Shown: positions 50,301 through 52,998, counted from the stretch's first letter. The stretch: DNA of 64,000 bases from Gnetum montanum (GCA_015680685.1 MNCI01009586.1:60727-124726), one strand, 5' to 3'. The notes: a model not told the origin generated them from the sequence alone. Numbers and translations are program-made.

Positions 50301-52998
50301 TAACTATGAAAGCCACTGCTCCTAAAGCTACTACATTGAAGTGTGCTATGAATTGCATGGGTAGAGAATTGGGATTGTAAATAAACTTGGTAAGTCACAA
50401 GCACATTGCATTCATACGGACCCTAACATGCCTAACAAAATATGTAGGTTTCTTGGTGTGAGGGGCAAGATCAAATAAGATATCTACTTAGGTATCCTTA
50501 TCTTTAATTGGAACAAGGTAAGGATGTGGGAAACTATTCTGCAAAAGCTACAGTCTCGCACTGCTCATTCGGCTAATAATTTTCTTTTCAGGAAAGGAAA
50601 AATTGTCATAGCTAGTTCAAATCTTGTTGCTATCATGAGATATGTGGGCTCCATTTATCAACCACTGAAAGTGATTATCAGTAGAGTGAATCAAATTGTT
50701 AAGAGACTTCATCTGGTCAGGGGGTAAAGGGCCTTCGAAGTTGCATTTGGTTCATTGAGAAGAAGTTTCAAAACCCAGAAAGGTGGGAGGATTAGGGGTG
50801 CTGAATTCTGAAGATTGCATCATGATGTGCAAAGAAAATTTGATTGTTTGGATGCAACATGGATATAGATTATTAGGAGAAAATACGAGATGTGGAGTGC
50901 CTGCTTTAATTCTTCATCATTATGGAAAAATTTGTGTGCCCATCATAACTTCATCAACAGTCTTAACTTCTCAATTCATGGGATGGGTAAGCAATTACAG
51001 GTGCATCAGTTATCTATTCATAGGGCTAATGAAAAGACAGGCCATCCCAATACATGTTTTCTTAATGTTGCAAAGCCTCAATGTATCACAACACTGCCTT
51101 CTATGTCAGAGATGACCCCAAAACATCAATAATTTATTTTACAATTTCCGGTTCTCACAACTGGTTTGGGTAATAGCTCGCATTGATCGTACCATGGATG
51201 TGATGGGAGATTTGCCTGCGACTACCCTTCTTTGGGCTCTTTGGAAGCCTAGGAACATGGTTGTTTTCTCTATTGTGGAGGTCCCTACTATATCCTCAAT
51301 TGTGGGTGTCGCTTGGAAACTTTGGAGAAAGGCAGTGTTTGTGATGGGAATCTCTAGCACTATTGAACCAGATACTGCGTTTTATAAGTATAACACAATT
51401 TTTCGCAAATGGTGATGGCTATCGGCTGGGCTCCTCTTTTGCAGTGGCTGAGAGTGGAGGATGATCTTAATACTTCCTAGTTCTTTTTCTGATGGTGTGA
51501 TGATTCAACAACGTTCCAGGGTATGCAGATTATGTTGTTTGAGGCAGCTATCTCGGAGTACCTGGAAATCCCTGTGGATGGAGAGCTTGTGTTGCCTAAT
51601 ATGAGGAGCTTGCAAGAGGTGACACTTTTCTTCCACGGTGTTATGCCAAGGACATCTAGAGGTCAAGTGTCTCGGACTAAGTTGCTGGTTGTTTGGCAGA
51701 AATTGGTGGACTTAGTGGAGAGGTTCTTTGTTGAGTGCGGCTGCACTTCCAAGTTGCAAGTCACCCACTTTGCCTTTATGCAGTGTTTTCTTATACATTG
51801 ATCAGTTAACTTGCTAATATTTTTTCAGGCCATGCTAGAGAAAAGGCAGACTGGCAGGTACTTAGAGCTGATACTTGCCCTTTGGCGTTTGGCCAAGGCT
51901 TGCTCTCAATTATCTCCAGCCCTCTTGCCTGGGTTGCAAGTTGCTGGTTCACTTATAGGAGGTGGGCTGACAGACATCGAACATCGAAGGGGGCCCATCT
52001 TTTGTGGGAGTCCCCATGGCCTTAGCAGGAAAAAGAGATAGATGAAGCTGAAGGTTGTGTAGTAGTGGGTTTGCATATAATTTCATTTGATGGCATCATC
52101 ATGTCAAAATTGTGTTGGATTGCCAACAGGGTGAGAGAGGTTGGTAGAAAGCATTCTTCAATTTTCATGATAACAGAAGAGAAATTGATTGCCTGAGAAA
52201 GTGCACAGCACAATCTTCTGGAGTGAATATTCAACGGCATTTCATTAATGTTTGTCAGGTGAATCAGTAAATTCCTGATATGGAAAATGCAGCTTATATG
52301 TATGAATGGTTTTTCTGATGCTTTCCTGATAACTGTTGGACTTGTAGTATGAGAGAAATTGTCTTGTTTCAAATATCTGCAGTGTACTGTTTACCATTCT
52401 GTAATAAAGTAAGGAAATACAATGACATATCAAACACATAAGGCAATTGAAGCTAACCCTGGTAGGTGGAACAATGGGACCTTGGAACGTGTCTGTTTAC
52501 AGCCCTTATTTTATTATTATTTTATTTAATAGAGTATTTTAAAACAAATTAGCATTCAATACATAAGAATAAAACATATTGCATAATCTTTTTTTTGACT
52601 CTATTGTGCTTTGTGACACACTTCCAGCCACCACCTCCAGTGAATGATGCCAATCCCTACACTGTTTTCAGGCCAAGAGAGAAAACGCATAGACTTCATA
52701 CCAGACGGGTACCTATTTTTTCTGGTTCACTGAAGATTTCCCTTCTGGATGTTATTTATCTCTTACATGTTTGTCAAGGATTCACATTGTGTCAATTTTT
52801 GGCTGTTCTGTGAATGTTATTTAATTTTTGTGTATGAATGGTGTTTTTATTTTGATTGATTTGTGTGATAATAGATGCGGTAATATACACTGTTATATAC
52901 GTTTACATTAATGTAGTGTTAAAGTCGGGTATTTTTTGCTTATTTCACAGATGCAGAGGCGAGAGAATAGTGTTCAATCATTTGAAAAACTTCGCCAG
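11172..52998 (+). CDS. EPL1: Enhancer of polycomb-like protein (partial; 8 exons seen, continues off the window)
   Basis: The spliced exons give about 244 N-terminal residues of a plant enhancer-of-polycomb-like protein. The family is the scaffold of the NuA4/piccolo histone H4-H2A acetyltransferase complex in the nucleus; its N-terminal EPcA region contacts the catalytic subunit and nucleosome. Motifs in order: MSRPVRPRPVDIFKKLPI at the start, EIPTPQFVVVDSYERDY, FNQPSSYVRAK, VEYDLDDEDEDWLQDF, YKLEIMDHKARERA, LQAVYNYWKEK, REKWQKPILRRLQPPPPVND, NPYTVFRPREK and MQRRENSVQSFEKLRQ. The exons are 11172-11315 (or 11318), 12327-12453, 12571-12673, 34029-34152, 36932-36997, 37155-37193, 52628-52708 and 52951-52998. 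All junctions are GT-AG and phases agree. Introns are about 1.0, 0.1, 21.4, 2.8, 0.16, 15.4 and 0.24 kb, then more than 11 kb. The coding sequence shows no stops or frameshifts. Exons after residue ~244 lie beyond 64000. Confidence 0.93.
11816..11880 (+). repeat. Unclassified dispersed repeat, copy 2 (short)
   Basis: Contains TTGCATTGCC and ACCTTGAAAGGGCATCATATGACCTTTCTATG followed by CCATGAAGGGG, matching the core of the copies at 8540-8683 (opposite strand) and 28298-28440. It sits just before the 174-bp duplication in intron 1. Confidence 0.5.
11869..12223 (+). repeat. 174-bp tandem duplication in EPL intron 1
   Basis: Two adjacent units start at GTCCATGAAGGGGAATGTG (11869 and 12043) and run through a T-homopolymer, GCATTTTGTTAGATAATTATA and TTTCTTTCTGAATTA. 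The units are about 90 percent alike by eye and differ mainly in T-run length and small indels. The first unit abuts a copy of the dispersed repeat at 11816-11880. Confidence 0.85.
12327..12453 (+). CDS. EPL1: EPL exon 2
   Basis: Acceptor TTTTGCAG|TCAAAT, donor AAGG|GTACTG. It encodes SNSTAAKKNSNEIPTPQ, VVVDSYERDY and FNQPSSYVRAK, the most conserved block of the plant EPL N-terminus. The exon ends in phase 1, which matches exon 3 starting with two bases that complete a valine codon. The intron that follows is only 117 bp. Confidence 0.93.
12571..12673 (+). CDS. EPL1: EPL exon 3
   Basis: Acceptor TTATCAG|TTAGG, donor GAATT|GTACGA. It encodes the acidic hallmark VEYDLDDEDEDWLQDF and then LTPE. 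The donor is weak (no A at +3/+4 purine consensus), but joining to exon 4 restores L-F-E before YKLEIMDHK, as in homologues where a PE-x-FE motif precedes FKLE. The 21.4-kb transposon-filled intron 3 follows. Confidence 0.9.
12929..13894 (-). repeat. 3' LTR of the 12.9-18.7 kb element
   Basis: Aligns with 18051-18671 in two blocks, about 12931-13310 and 13744-13894, with a 417-bp MITE inserted between them. Ends are TGTTAGAAAT and CTTTAACA. It lacks about 68 bp that the other LTR has after its CACGAAGTG word. LTR divergence is substantial, so the insertion is old. Confidence 0.85.
13319..13735. mobile_element. hAT-type MITE inserted in the LTR
   Basis: A 417-bp segment absent from the partner LTR. 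It is flanked by a perfect 8-bp target-site duplication TTTATAAA (13311-13318 and 13736-13743). Its terminal inverted repeats read TAGTGTTACGCAGG at the left and, on the opposite strand from the right, CAGTGTTTCACAGG. An 8-bp duplication with TAGTG/CAGTG ends is typical of hAT transposons. No transposase is encoded. Confidence 0.88.
13895..13908 (-). other. Polypurine tract of the LTR element
   Basis: On the minus strand AGTTTGAGGGGAAG directly precedes the 3' LTR (which starts TGTTAAAG). This is the expected plus-strand primer site and helps fix element orientation. Confidence 0.7.
14335..15533 (+). mobile_element. LINE-H: 5'-truncated L1-type LINE with decayed coiled coil and J-like domain
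   Basis: Flanked by a 15-bp target-site duplication AAGAAAACAATAAAA (14320-14334 and 15534-15548) and ending in an A-rich tail at about 15509, so this is a clean 5'-truncated LINE insertion inside the LTR element. The frame at 14572-14760 is a charged coiled-coil segment (TLRKVIGKTEQ, AKEQARCEAEDLARQETKE). Further on, NARMWFRDNRCPYVVMDIN and LRKHIKQTSCTFHCNK correspond to the C-terminal J-like module of the other LINEs. The HPD tripeptide position is here H-C-N (15067-15075). Several stops interrupt the frame. Confidence 0.85.
14983..15190 (+). pseudogene. Decayed J-like domain of LINE-H
   Basis: CPYVVMDIN (helix I), ETLWDNLRKHIKQT (helix II), H-C-N where other copies have HPD, then an in-frame stop and YEERYKTF..AMVFMSSEEEGKIMN (helix III equivalent). 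Order and spacing match the intact copy in LINE-G. It is a relic that cannot function as a J domain. Confidence 0.65.
15736..17568 (-). pseudogene. Broken unidentified ORF(s) of the LTR element
   Basis: On the minus strand (the element's sense strand) a series of adjacent short frames runs from 17568 to 15736: 17362-17568, 17041-17310, 16403-16801, 16168-16377, 15899-16138 and 15736-15924. Together they look like one or two proteins of about 600 codons broken by stops and frameshifts. Visible features are an aromatic-rich part (YCHGWFLYQYNACY), then heptad-like coiled-coil segments such as VLEKVDEINKKLKDLELQ and VEELQAKLASVSTDKE. No CCHC knuckle, DSG protease, DDE integrase or YxDD motif is visible. 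I do not recognise the family. It may be a captured gene or an element-specific ORF. Confidence 0.45.
18039..18050 (-). other. Primer-binding site of the LTR element
   Basis: On the minus strand TGGTATCAGAAC directly follows the 5' LTR end GTTCTTAACA. It matches the plant initiator-Met tRNA 3' end complement TGGTATCAGAGC at 11 of 12 positions. Confidence 0.8.
18051..18671 (-). repeat. 5' LTR of the 12.9-18.7 kb element
   Basis: About 621 bp. Ends are TGTTAAGAAC and CCTTAACA on the plus strand, with 7-bp inverted termini (TGTTAAG/CTTAACA). It matches the left LTR apart from the MITE there and about 68 bp extra here. Confidence 0.88.
19040..19200 (+). repeat. tRNA-derived SINE, family 1, copy a
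   Basis: A-box-like TAACTTGGTTAG at about 19067 and B-box AAGTTCGATTCC at about 19106. The body that follows (TGTTGAGA..GCCACCAATGGTATAGTAAAA and GCTATGGCATCATGTAGATAG) matches the reverse complement of 31385-31562. Two copies sharing head and body define a family and show this is not a stray tRNA-like word. It lies in EPL intron 3. Confidence 0.75.
19201..20761. other. Intron 3 sequence, no feature recognised
   Basis: AT-rich intronic DNA between a SINE and LINE-A. Frames are short and no repeat or motif could be supported beyond microsatellite-like GTGTGTATATG runs near 19280. Confidence 0.5.
20832..21840 (+). pseudogene. LINE-A ORF1 (DUF4283-like nucleic-acid-binding protein), broken
   Basis: Starts with a Q/E-rich leader (MEQEQEQPQLQE, stop, then more GAGCAA/GAGCAG repeats). 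The DUF4283-like core has QRSLIGRFVSRGARPWLDLV, HEQWKVEG, LFEDLLLFIFPS, DSVLLGGPWFYGA and IPWELWNLDFL, then FIAFDRVTQLMERMGFARFC and DLIREVVLELPGGEEKLQ. ORF1 of plant L1 elements binds RNA and forms the RNP. A 22-bp tandem duplication at about 21305-21350 (TTTACGGGGCATGGGGTC repeated) shifts the frame. The zinc-knuckle part survives only in another frame (VAGNPDTRRRIVES), compared with CCGKPRHQEADC in LINE-C. Confidence 0.8.
21841..22246. other. Assembly gap (406 N) inside LINE-A
   Basis: Runs of N between the end of ORF1 and the start of ORF2. LINE-C has its own gap (46510-46663) at the same inter-ORF position. The true length is unknown. Confidence 0.95.
22262..23100 (+). pseudogene. LINE-A ORF2: APE-type endonuclease domain, broken
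   Basis: ATG at 22262 begins MKLFSWNCRG, the usual start of a plant L1 endonuclease, but a stop follows within one codon. Later motifs are DCDIVCLQETKL (catalytic Glu), IVVGDFHQRLHP (LINE-C has VVGDFNQ; the Asn is His here), PDRVLS stop IDRVCISSDL and ERVASDHRLLVCSL (catalytic SDH). The family nicks target DNA for target-primed reverse transcription. TAG stops replace Gln at several sites, so this copy is dead. Confidence 0.85.
23230..24800 (+). pseudogene. LINE-A ORF2: reverse transcriptase domain
   Basis: The longest intact part is 23396-24298 (301 codons). It shows GGKAPGPDDWSLEFF (about residues 58-72), FVQGRTIQDQVLLMQE (157-171), KLDITKAYDTLSW (187-199), GLRQGDMHSPLLF (245-257) and the catalytic YVDD (288-291). 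These are standard non-LTR RT motifs. Upstream the linker TYWQQRSRVRWIWEGDRQTRFFF is present. Just after YVDD a TAG interrupts the frame, then the thumb region continues (ELGLEINRTKSSAHF, DTYLGIPLYRWG, LVNWE stop VACPRN). The catalytic residues are intact although the copy is disrupted. Confidence 0.92.
25045..25330 (+). pseudogene. LINE-A zf-RVT region
   Basis: Frame 25045-25416 reads EKIKIFLWLVRMDALPVRDL, then C-W-C-GIM and TCPRCGATLETIQHFIYDCACMRATW. This is the zinc-binding reverse-transcriptase-associated module (PF13966-like: W-x-KIP..FLW, C-x2-C, H-x-DC). WVAWKARNHTVF follows. The next domain continues in the +1 frame from a C-rich stretch (CACCACCCCCCTGG, about 25333). Confidence 0.82.
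25360..25960 (+). pseudogene. LINE-A PF20167/plant-mobile-like domain
   Basis: Reads VWKEIEAVMGITPTFELDY, DPDLVDDTFFSNW, VTESSIANCLGLQIANEVIL, RGLQDTELFFDGPVPRTRSR, LPHLWARAADLVDRFFV, with stops and frameshifts. The same block is open in LINE-C (42361-43089) and recognisable in LINE-B, D and E. Its plan (a short 'S-IAN-LG' motif, then W-x-x-A-x-LVDRFF and VNLP-FF-LKRRG) resembles the 'putative plant transposon protein' domain PF20167. That assignment is by eye. Confidence 0.6.
26150..26796 (+). pseudogene. LINE-A coiled coil plus J-like C-terminus, broken by TAG stops
   Basis: WQEELWQATQRAADEAREVE, EWEAKWHEALA stop AQANLEA stop FSE stop EQERVRQ stop DLMAEAARAWLIDEIRAQVR, then E/Q-rich heptads, HAHEHNA stop QWLRGGWCPYLIVGISCESS. 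The J-like module runs 26540-26740: helix II ELRHHIRQTS, the HPD site reading H-L-D (26624-26632), and helix III with VQGIQQAASFMDTKDHRDTLD. Every stop listed sits where LINE-G has Gln (CAG) or Arg (CGA). The frame ends CACRRLLMNP. Confidence 0.78.
27031..28194. other. Intron 3 sequence, no feature recognised
   Basis: AT-rich intronic DNA. Open frames at 27493-27922 are hydrophobic low-complexity translations of T-rich sequence and are not supported as genes. A weak B-box-like word (TAGGTTCAATTGCC, about 27983) has no convincing A-box partner. Confidence 0.45.
28298..28440 (+). repeat. Unclassified dispersed repeat, copy 3
   Basis: Aligns with the reverse complement of 8540-8683 from GGCCATCATGAATGC through GATGCCTTGAAAGGTCATCAC, GCCATGGAGGG and GTACTTATATTCTAATGACT. 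The match is collinear with small indels. Confidence 0.62.
28850..30032 (-). mobile_element. Penelope-like retroelement remnant (RT domain)
   Basis: On the minus strand, frames 29781-30032, 29407-29700, 29223-29534 and 28975-29199 together read as a Penelope-type RT: FNFDVASLYPSIPMGQG (the D-x-x-SLY-x-IP motif), FDGICYKQIQKTAKSSNF (the YKQ-GTAMGS-FA motif, degraded), then RLIDDLFGIYNSPQDSLFEF (the catalytic Y-IDD-F-I motif; here L-IDD). The order is correct for this class. Further on, LQCFLCVYFFAIDIGLW is a doubtful GIY-YIG remnant. Penelope-like elements have been reported in conifers. The 5' part is missing where an RTE fragment begins. Stops and frameshifts make it a relic. Confidence 0.75.
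30005..30640 (+). mobile_element. RTE-type LINE fragment (3' part of RT)
   Basis: The frame 29992-30276 and its continuation read QFKYLASLVQMDSEINNGV, RWKKCWDASGVLCNRRIPIR, LKGKFYKTAIKFVILYGVEC, then AEMCMLRWMLDVTRKDQI, VRWFGLVLRRP and a basic G-x-x-QRGRSKH segment. These are the usual landmarks of the C-terminal RT region of plant RTE LINEs. It abuts and overlaps the Penelope-like remnant on the other strand, probably by insertion. Two or more stops are present. Confidence 0.8.
30641..31384. other. Intron 3 sequence, no clear feature
   Basis: AT-rich DNA. A tRNA-like word on the minus strand at about 31140-31210 (GAGTTCAATGGTAAG with AGTCAAGTG downstream) could be another SINE head but is too weak to call. 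Confidence 0.4.
31385..31562 (-). repeat. tRNA-derived SINE, family 1, copy b
   Basis: On the minus strand the head reads TAGCTCACTTGATTAGAGC (A-box region, strongly tRNA-like) and the body GGTATAGTAAAAGGAAACATG with GCTATGGCATCAGGTAAATAG, matching copy a at 19040-19200. The B-box has decayed. It abuts the G/C homopolymer at the end of LINE-G. Confidence 0.72.
31579..31613. repeat. (G)23(C)12 homopolymer palindrome
   Basis: 23 G followed directly by 12 C, flanked by near-identical words GAAAGACAAAAA (31566-31577) and GAAGGACAAAAA (31614-31625). It could be real sequence beyond the LINE 3' end or an assembly join of two strands of one poly-C/poly-G tract. LINE-C has a long G run at the equivalent place (about 41571-41590). 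Confidence 0.9.
31614..32418 (-). mobile_element. LINE-G: 5'-truncated LINE carrying the intact J-domain ORF
   Basis: GC-rich minus-strand insertion in AT-rich intron 3. It holds only the last part of the LINE coding region (coiled coil and J domain) and a short 3' UTR (AGGGGGTGTGGAGTTTTTG). No poly(A) tail or target-site duplication is visible, and the 3' edge runs into the G/C homopolymer. It is closest to LINE-A and LINE-C. Confidence 0.85.
31638..32396 (-). CDS. Coiled-coil J-domain protein encoded by LINE-G (252 aa, intact)
   Basis: A 252-codon open frame, the only uninterrupted LINE reading frame of this region. Residues 1-40 are P/R/T-rich. Residues about 43-160 are E/Q/R-rich with heptads (EEAREAERKEWEAKWTEALA, LIDEIRAQVREELAQEAE), probably a coiled coil. 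Residues 168-240 form a J-domain-like module: CPYLKLGIS (helix I), SSWGELRRYIHRTS (helix II), H196-P197-D198, an N-rich loop, then QAAMQGIQHAANFMDTEEHR and LD (helix III). J domains stimulate Hsp70 ATPase through the HPD loop. The ORF ends CACRQLPTNP. Whether it is translated alone or as the tail of ORF2 is unknown: upstream ORF2 is missing here. Expression is unproven. Confidence 0.75.
   Translation of the reverse strand: MESSSTWGAGVTRGRKTPRERRPPARQDWSTLAPPETSSPPTTSAWSEEQRKRVVEEAREAERKEWEAKWTEALAQARNEIEAQFRAREQERARQQDIMTDAARARLIDEIRAQVREELAQEAESRRQRLQAEQEERARLTKEEEQRQRQLDRAHEHNARQWLRGGQCPYLKLGISCESSWGELRRYIHRTSAHCHPDAGTSNDDRNKRQAAMQGIQHAANFMDTEEHRNTLDLLHELIRPDCACRQLPTNP
32536..32697 (-). repeat. 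tRNA-derived SINE, family 2, T-tailed
   Basis: On the minus strand the head reads GGAGTGATGGTAACATACTTG (A-box region) and AGGTTCGAGCCTAGG (near-perfect B-box). The body contains CCAACCCTCTCAGGACCCTG and ends in a run of T after GATCC. A T-tail is a feature of plant Au-like SINEs. A related 3' part occurs at about 34690-34790 in the same orientation. Confidence 0.7.
33219..33668. repeat. Diverged tandem duplication (about 0.2 kb units)
   Basis: Unit 1 (33219-33460) and unit 2 (33461-33668) share GGCCATCAACA/GGTCCATCAACA starts, GGAAACAA-ATCA, ATCTAAAG-CATA-TGAAA, GGGCAA-TGCTCAGGAA and ATTACC..CATGGTTCC ends in the same order. Similarity is around 75-80 percent by eye. Confidence 0.7.
34029..34152 (+). 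CDS. EPL1: EPL exon 4
   Basis: Acceptor ATTTTAG|GTTTGAG, donor GAG|GTAATA. It encodes FEIMLYKLEIMDHKARERA and SVMLQFDHAAE, continuous with exon 3 (codon split TT|G). It corresponds to the FKLE-x-LDHK-RERA block of the EPL family. Confidence 0.92.
34153..36931. other. EPL intron 4, mostly unique AT-rich DNA
   Basis: Contains a probable diverged SINE family 2 fragment (about 34690-34790; CAAGGTCCCAAGAGGGTTG, CTCTTTGAGTGA) and a 175-bp tandem duplication (listed separately). Frames at 35466-35780 (minus) and 36189-36374 (plus) have no recognisable motifs. Confidence 0.5.
35685..36035. repeat. 175-bp tandem duplication in intron 4
   Basis: Units 35685-35859 and 35860-36035 both run from ATAACCAAAACCAAAACAGCAA through CAACTCATATT-TTC-ATTAATCTAA to GGATCTAGGCCTTAAGTAGG and CAAAGCCATGTTT. 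They are about 85 percent alike. Confidence 0.9.
36932..36997 (+). CDS. EPL1: EPL exon 5
   Basis: 66 bases in phase 0: acceptor GTCATCAG|ATT, donor AAG|GTTTGT. It encodes IFQSYGCKPLVLQAVYNYWKEK, where the family has F-QA-YNYWK-KR. Confidence 0.93.
37155..37193 (+). CDS. EPL1: EPL exon 6 (39-base micro-exon)
   Basis: Acceptor TTTCTCAG|CGT, donor CAG|GTAATT. It encodes REKWQKPILRRLQ, one of the strictest motifs of the family. It is followed by the 15.4-kb intron 6. Confidence 0.93.
37194..39214. other. Left part of intron 6
   Basis: AT-rich DNA. On the minus strand 37826-38440 reads like decayed coding sequence in several frames (for example ETQFKAFTKIYKVLYQDAIG and RRNKVMRTMVPHKQSGGVLP); I cannot name it. 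At 38850-39140 a T/A-rich block followed by GGGAGAGGGTGGGG and GAGCTATATTAAAAAACTAA resembles the 3' UTR end of another LINE in minus orientation, weakly. Confidence 0.35.
39215..39865. repeat. 226-228 bp tandem repeat, 2.9 copies
   Basis: Units start at 39215, 39443 and 39669 with CTCAATTGTTATC or CTCAGTTGTTATC, then AAGTAGTAGTCAA, CTTGTGCTTTTTTTGTTT, GGTGA-TTTGGAGTG, GGTGGTGAATTTGGTCA and TGTGCAAAAGGG. Units 1 and 3 can be translated over about 65 codons with similar products (WVTLECE-LIS-LDLV-GGEFGH), but the 226-bp spacing breaks a shared frame. The unit start resembles a Pol III A-box (AGCTCAGTTG). Confidence 0.9.
39866..40365. other. Intron 6, no gene recognised
   Basis: T/G-rich intronic DNA ending in a (GT)8 microsatellite next to the T-run of LINE-B (about 40357-40380). 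Frames at 39882-40305 lack known motifs. Confidence 0.45.
40660..41226 (-). pseudogene. LINE-B coiled coil and decayed J-like domain
   Basis: The frame 40804-41226 encodes EENLKKETKAQLAVELLQAI, charged heptads, then HESNAKEWFKSRKCPYIILG and NRNTSWHILHSYTK. After a stop the same frame continues to a site reading Q-P-K where LINE-G has HPD (40780-40788), then YQALQQATNFINSE and a WHIVD end. Helix order and spacing agree with LINE-G, so the module was present in the ancestor of both. Confidence 0.72.
41295..41308. repeat. Target-site duplication of LINE-C, left copy
   Basis: CCTCCAATGTGTTT, identical to 47699-47712. The duplication lies within LINE-B coding sequence. Confidence 0.93.
41625..42374 (-). 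pseudogene. LINE-C coiled coil and J-like C-terminus, HPD lost
   Basis: ORF 42099-42374 gives MNWNEELQQATQGAAAEARE and ECEAKWHDALAQARANLEAHF. After frameshifts the charged heptads continue. The J-like part starts at CPY (41869-41877) and helix II is readable as ELRCHIRRTSA, but the HPD loop has been replaced or rearranged (text around 41780-41800 reads across two frames). Helix III is intact: MQGIQQAANFVDTKDHRNTLD, then LLDELEHPHCACHQLPTNP and the stop. Confidence 0.75.
42361..43089 (-). CDS. LINE-C PF20167/plant-mobile-like domain (242-codon open frame)
   Basis: The best preserved copy of this domain. Residues 10-60 read VLHAWKEIKAAMGVTPTFEL and WCDPLQWLVRDPDLADD. Residues about 65-205 hold FFANWRNDRTYFRGLKVTIT, SSIANCLGAQATGEVILP, LQDMELFFEGPV, LPRLWAHAADLVDRFFVQYG, LQGIHFTFLRC, GYQVNLPHFFLAALQLKRRG and LILVLWRGAEGGQ. 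By eye it resembles PF20167, a domain of unknown biochemical role common in plant transposon proteins. Upstream zf-RVT is in another frame, changing at a run of ten C. In LINE-D the equivalent join is in one frame, so this is probably part of ORF2. The frame runs out in P/T-rich sequence before the coiled coil. Confidence 0.6.
   Translation of the reverse strand: MPPPQRLVFQVLHAWKEIKAAMGVTPTFELDYATFQEDKELSQMVTQCSWCDPLQWLVRDPDLADDTFFANWRNDRTYFRGLKVTITRSSIANCLGAQATGEVILPSTRSLQDMELFFEGPVLHTQSRQVPRSSLPRLWAHAADLVDRFFVQYGNGSKLQGIHFTFLRCLKFGYQVNLPHFFLAALQLKRRGHHSRLILVLWRGAEGGQNLSSSTVPPPLRAPPTAPLALQLRPTGGTVGPC
43068..43601 (-). pseudogene. LINE-C zf-RVT region
   Basis: Reads HGESVQWICIMNAKYRRWEA, QVLCQHARAMQTLGW, LPEKIKIFLWLMRLDTLPVH, then a degraded zinc-binding part (SRCDAELETVQHFVSDYTYM) and ATFMGSMESKKPHFF. 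The first Cys pair is partly lost (SSRC where LINE-A has CPRC). The module usually follows RT in plant LINEs. Confidence 0.8.
43611..44938 (-). pseudogene. LINE-C reverse transcriptase, frameshifted at the catalytic motif
   Basis: Frame 44162-44938 shows GKAPSPDGWSLEFFKTF, CIPKQSKAHCPEHFHPIGVC, QTLQDQVLLMQEVLHSL and KLNITKAYDMLSWEAL. It then goes out of frame in the RQGD-to-YxDD region. The catalytic motif reads H-Y-A-D-D at about 44150-44165 but one base is missing right after it, so the protein shifts. Frame 43611-44186 continues with ELGLEINRAKSSTHF, NTYLGIPLYQWGRSMSW and LVNWEWVARPRNAGELSISS. Without the shift this would be the better preserved ORF2. Confidence 0.9.
45230..45364. repeat. 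Tandem 67-bp duplication with an ambiguous base (likely assembly join)
   Basis: TCCTGTCGGGTCTAGAT and the following ~50 bases occur twice in a row (45230-45295, 45299-45364), differing at a few positions, with an N at 45296 between them. LINE-A has this sequence once. The pattern suggests two overlapping contig ends. Confidence 0.8.
45311..46230 (-). pseudogene. LINE-C APE-type endonuclease
   Basis: Begins MKIFSWNCRG-like at about 46230, then DEDCDIVCLQETKL, WLTNFYGAQNWEQQLQEM, SWMVVGDFNQRLHSWK, NYQFTWSNRRKGLDRVL, SRIDRICISSDL and ERVTSDHRSLACSL. N, E, D and SDH motifs of the APE fold are present. A 181-codon segment (45311-45853) is open, but stops occur earlier. Confidence 0.88.
46510..46663. 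other. Assembly gap (154 N) inside LINE-C
   Basis: Lies in the inter-ORF region, equivalent to the LINE-A gap. It is bordered on the right by GGGGGG. Confidence 0.95.
46670..47680 (-). pseudogene. LINE-C ORF1 (DUF4283-like plus zinc knuckle)
   Basis: Starts MECEKQQGKPQECEKQQEKL, a twice-repeated ~30-base Q/E/K-rich leader. After a stop the DUF4283-like core reads GVRSLSEDLLLFIFPSQQA, DSVLLGGTSFYKARGLAL, VSEIPWELWNLEFLKKITGF, ERMGFARFYVWHRLSDKDLI and VMLELPSGEESLQVEFG. The knuckle reads YACCGKPRHQEADC (first Cys replaced by Tyr; LINE-E has intact CTICGKSNHVAAKC). ORF1 would bind element RNA. Confidence 0.85.
47699..47712. repeat. Target-site duplication of LINE-C, right copy
   Basis: CCTCCAATGTGTTT, identical to 41295-41308. 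LINE-B resumes at 47713. Confidence 0.93.
49560..50830 (+). pseudogene. LINE-D reverse transcriptase
   Basis: Fragments in several frames read GPDGWLIEY, RRYIQDQILL, LIELNITKAYDSLELLALQY, GDPLSPYLFVIAMGLMSDYC, then ANHYVDDTIITMKATAPKAT. Catalytic YVDD is preserved at about 50281-50292. Further on FIWSGGKGPSKLHLVH and VSKPRKVGGLGVLNSEDCIM match the post-RT region. There are more than ten stops or frameshifts. Confidence 0.86.
51194..51801 (+). pseudogene. LINE-D: zf-RVT end joined in frame to PF20167-like domain
   Basis: Frame 51194-51415 runs from LPATTLLWALWKPRNMVVF directly into VAWKLWRKAVFVMGISSTIE. In LINE-A and LINE-C these two parts lie in different frames. After a short gap, frame 51523-51801 has AAISEYLEIPVDGELVLPNM, LQEVTLFFHGVMPRTSRGQV, LVDLVERFFVECG and LQVTHFAFMQC. 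This copy supports the view that the extra domain belongs to the ORF2 polyprotein. Confidence 0.72.
52041..52627. other. End of intron 6
   Basis: AT-rich DNA between LINE-D and exon 7. No gene or repeat is supported. The last bases TTTGTGACACACTTCCAG form the exon 7 acceptor. Confidence 0.5.
52628..52708 (+). CDS. EPL1: EPL exon 7
   Basis: 81 bases, phase 0: acceptor CTTCCAG|CCA, donor CGG|GTACCT. It encodes PPPPVNDANPYTVFRPREKT and HRLHTRR, an invariant block of plant EPL proteins. Confidence 0.95.
52951..52998 (+). CDS. EPL1: EPL exon 8
   Basis: 48 bases: acceptor TTCACAG|ATG, donor CAG|GTAATC. It encodes MQRRENSVQSFEKLRQ. The next family motif (V-RNL-QAK) is not found in the remaining 11 kb, so intron 8 extends beyond the window. 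Confidence 0.94.

Larger units (their letters stand above)
48830..52040 (+). mobile_element. LINE-D: L1-type LINE, 5' and 3' incomplete
   Basis: Plus strand, decayed. Visible: the EN-RT linker (IWGKYLDGNEPRGFLKHG at about 49040; EEELYWKERI, WLKEGDMNTKFFFVAAKAH at about 49340), RT, a zf-RVT-like stretch, then the PF20167-like domain. The 5' edge is unclear and lies head to head with LINE-B at about 48.6-48.85 kb. No coiled coil, J domain or poly(A) was found after 52040. Confidence 0.83.
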
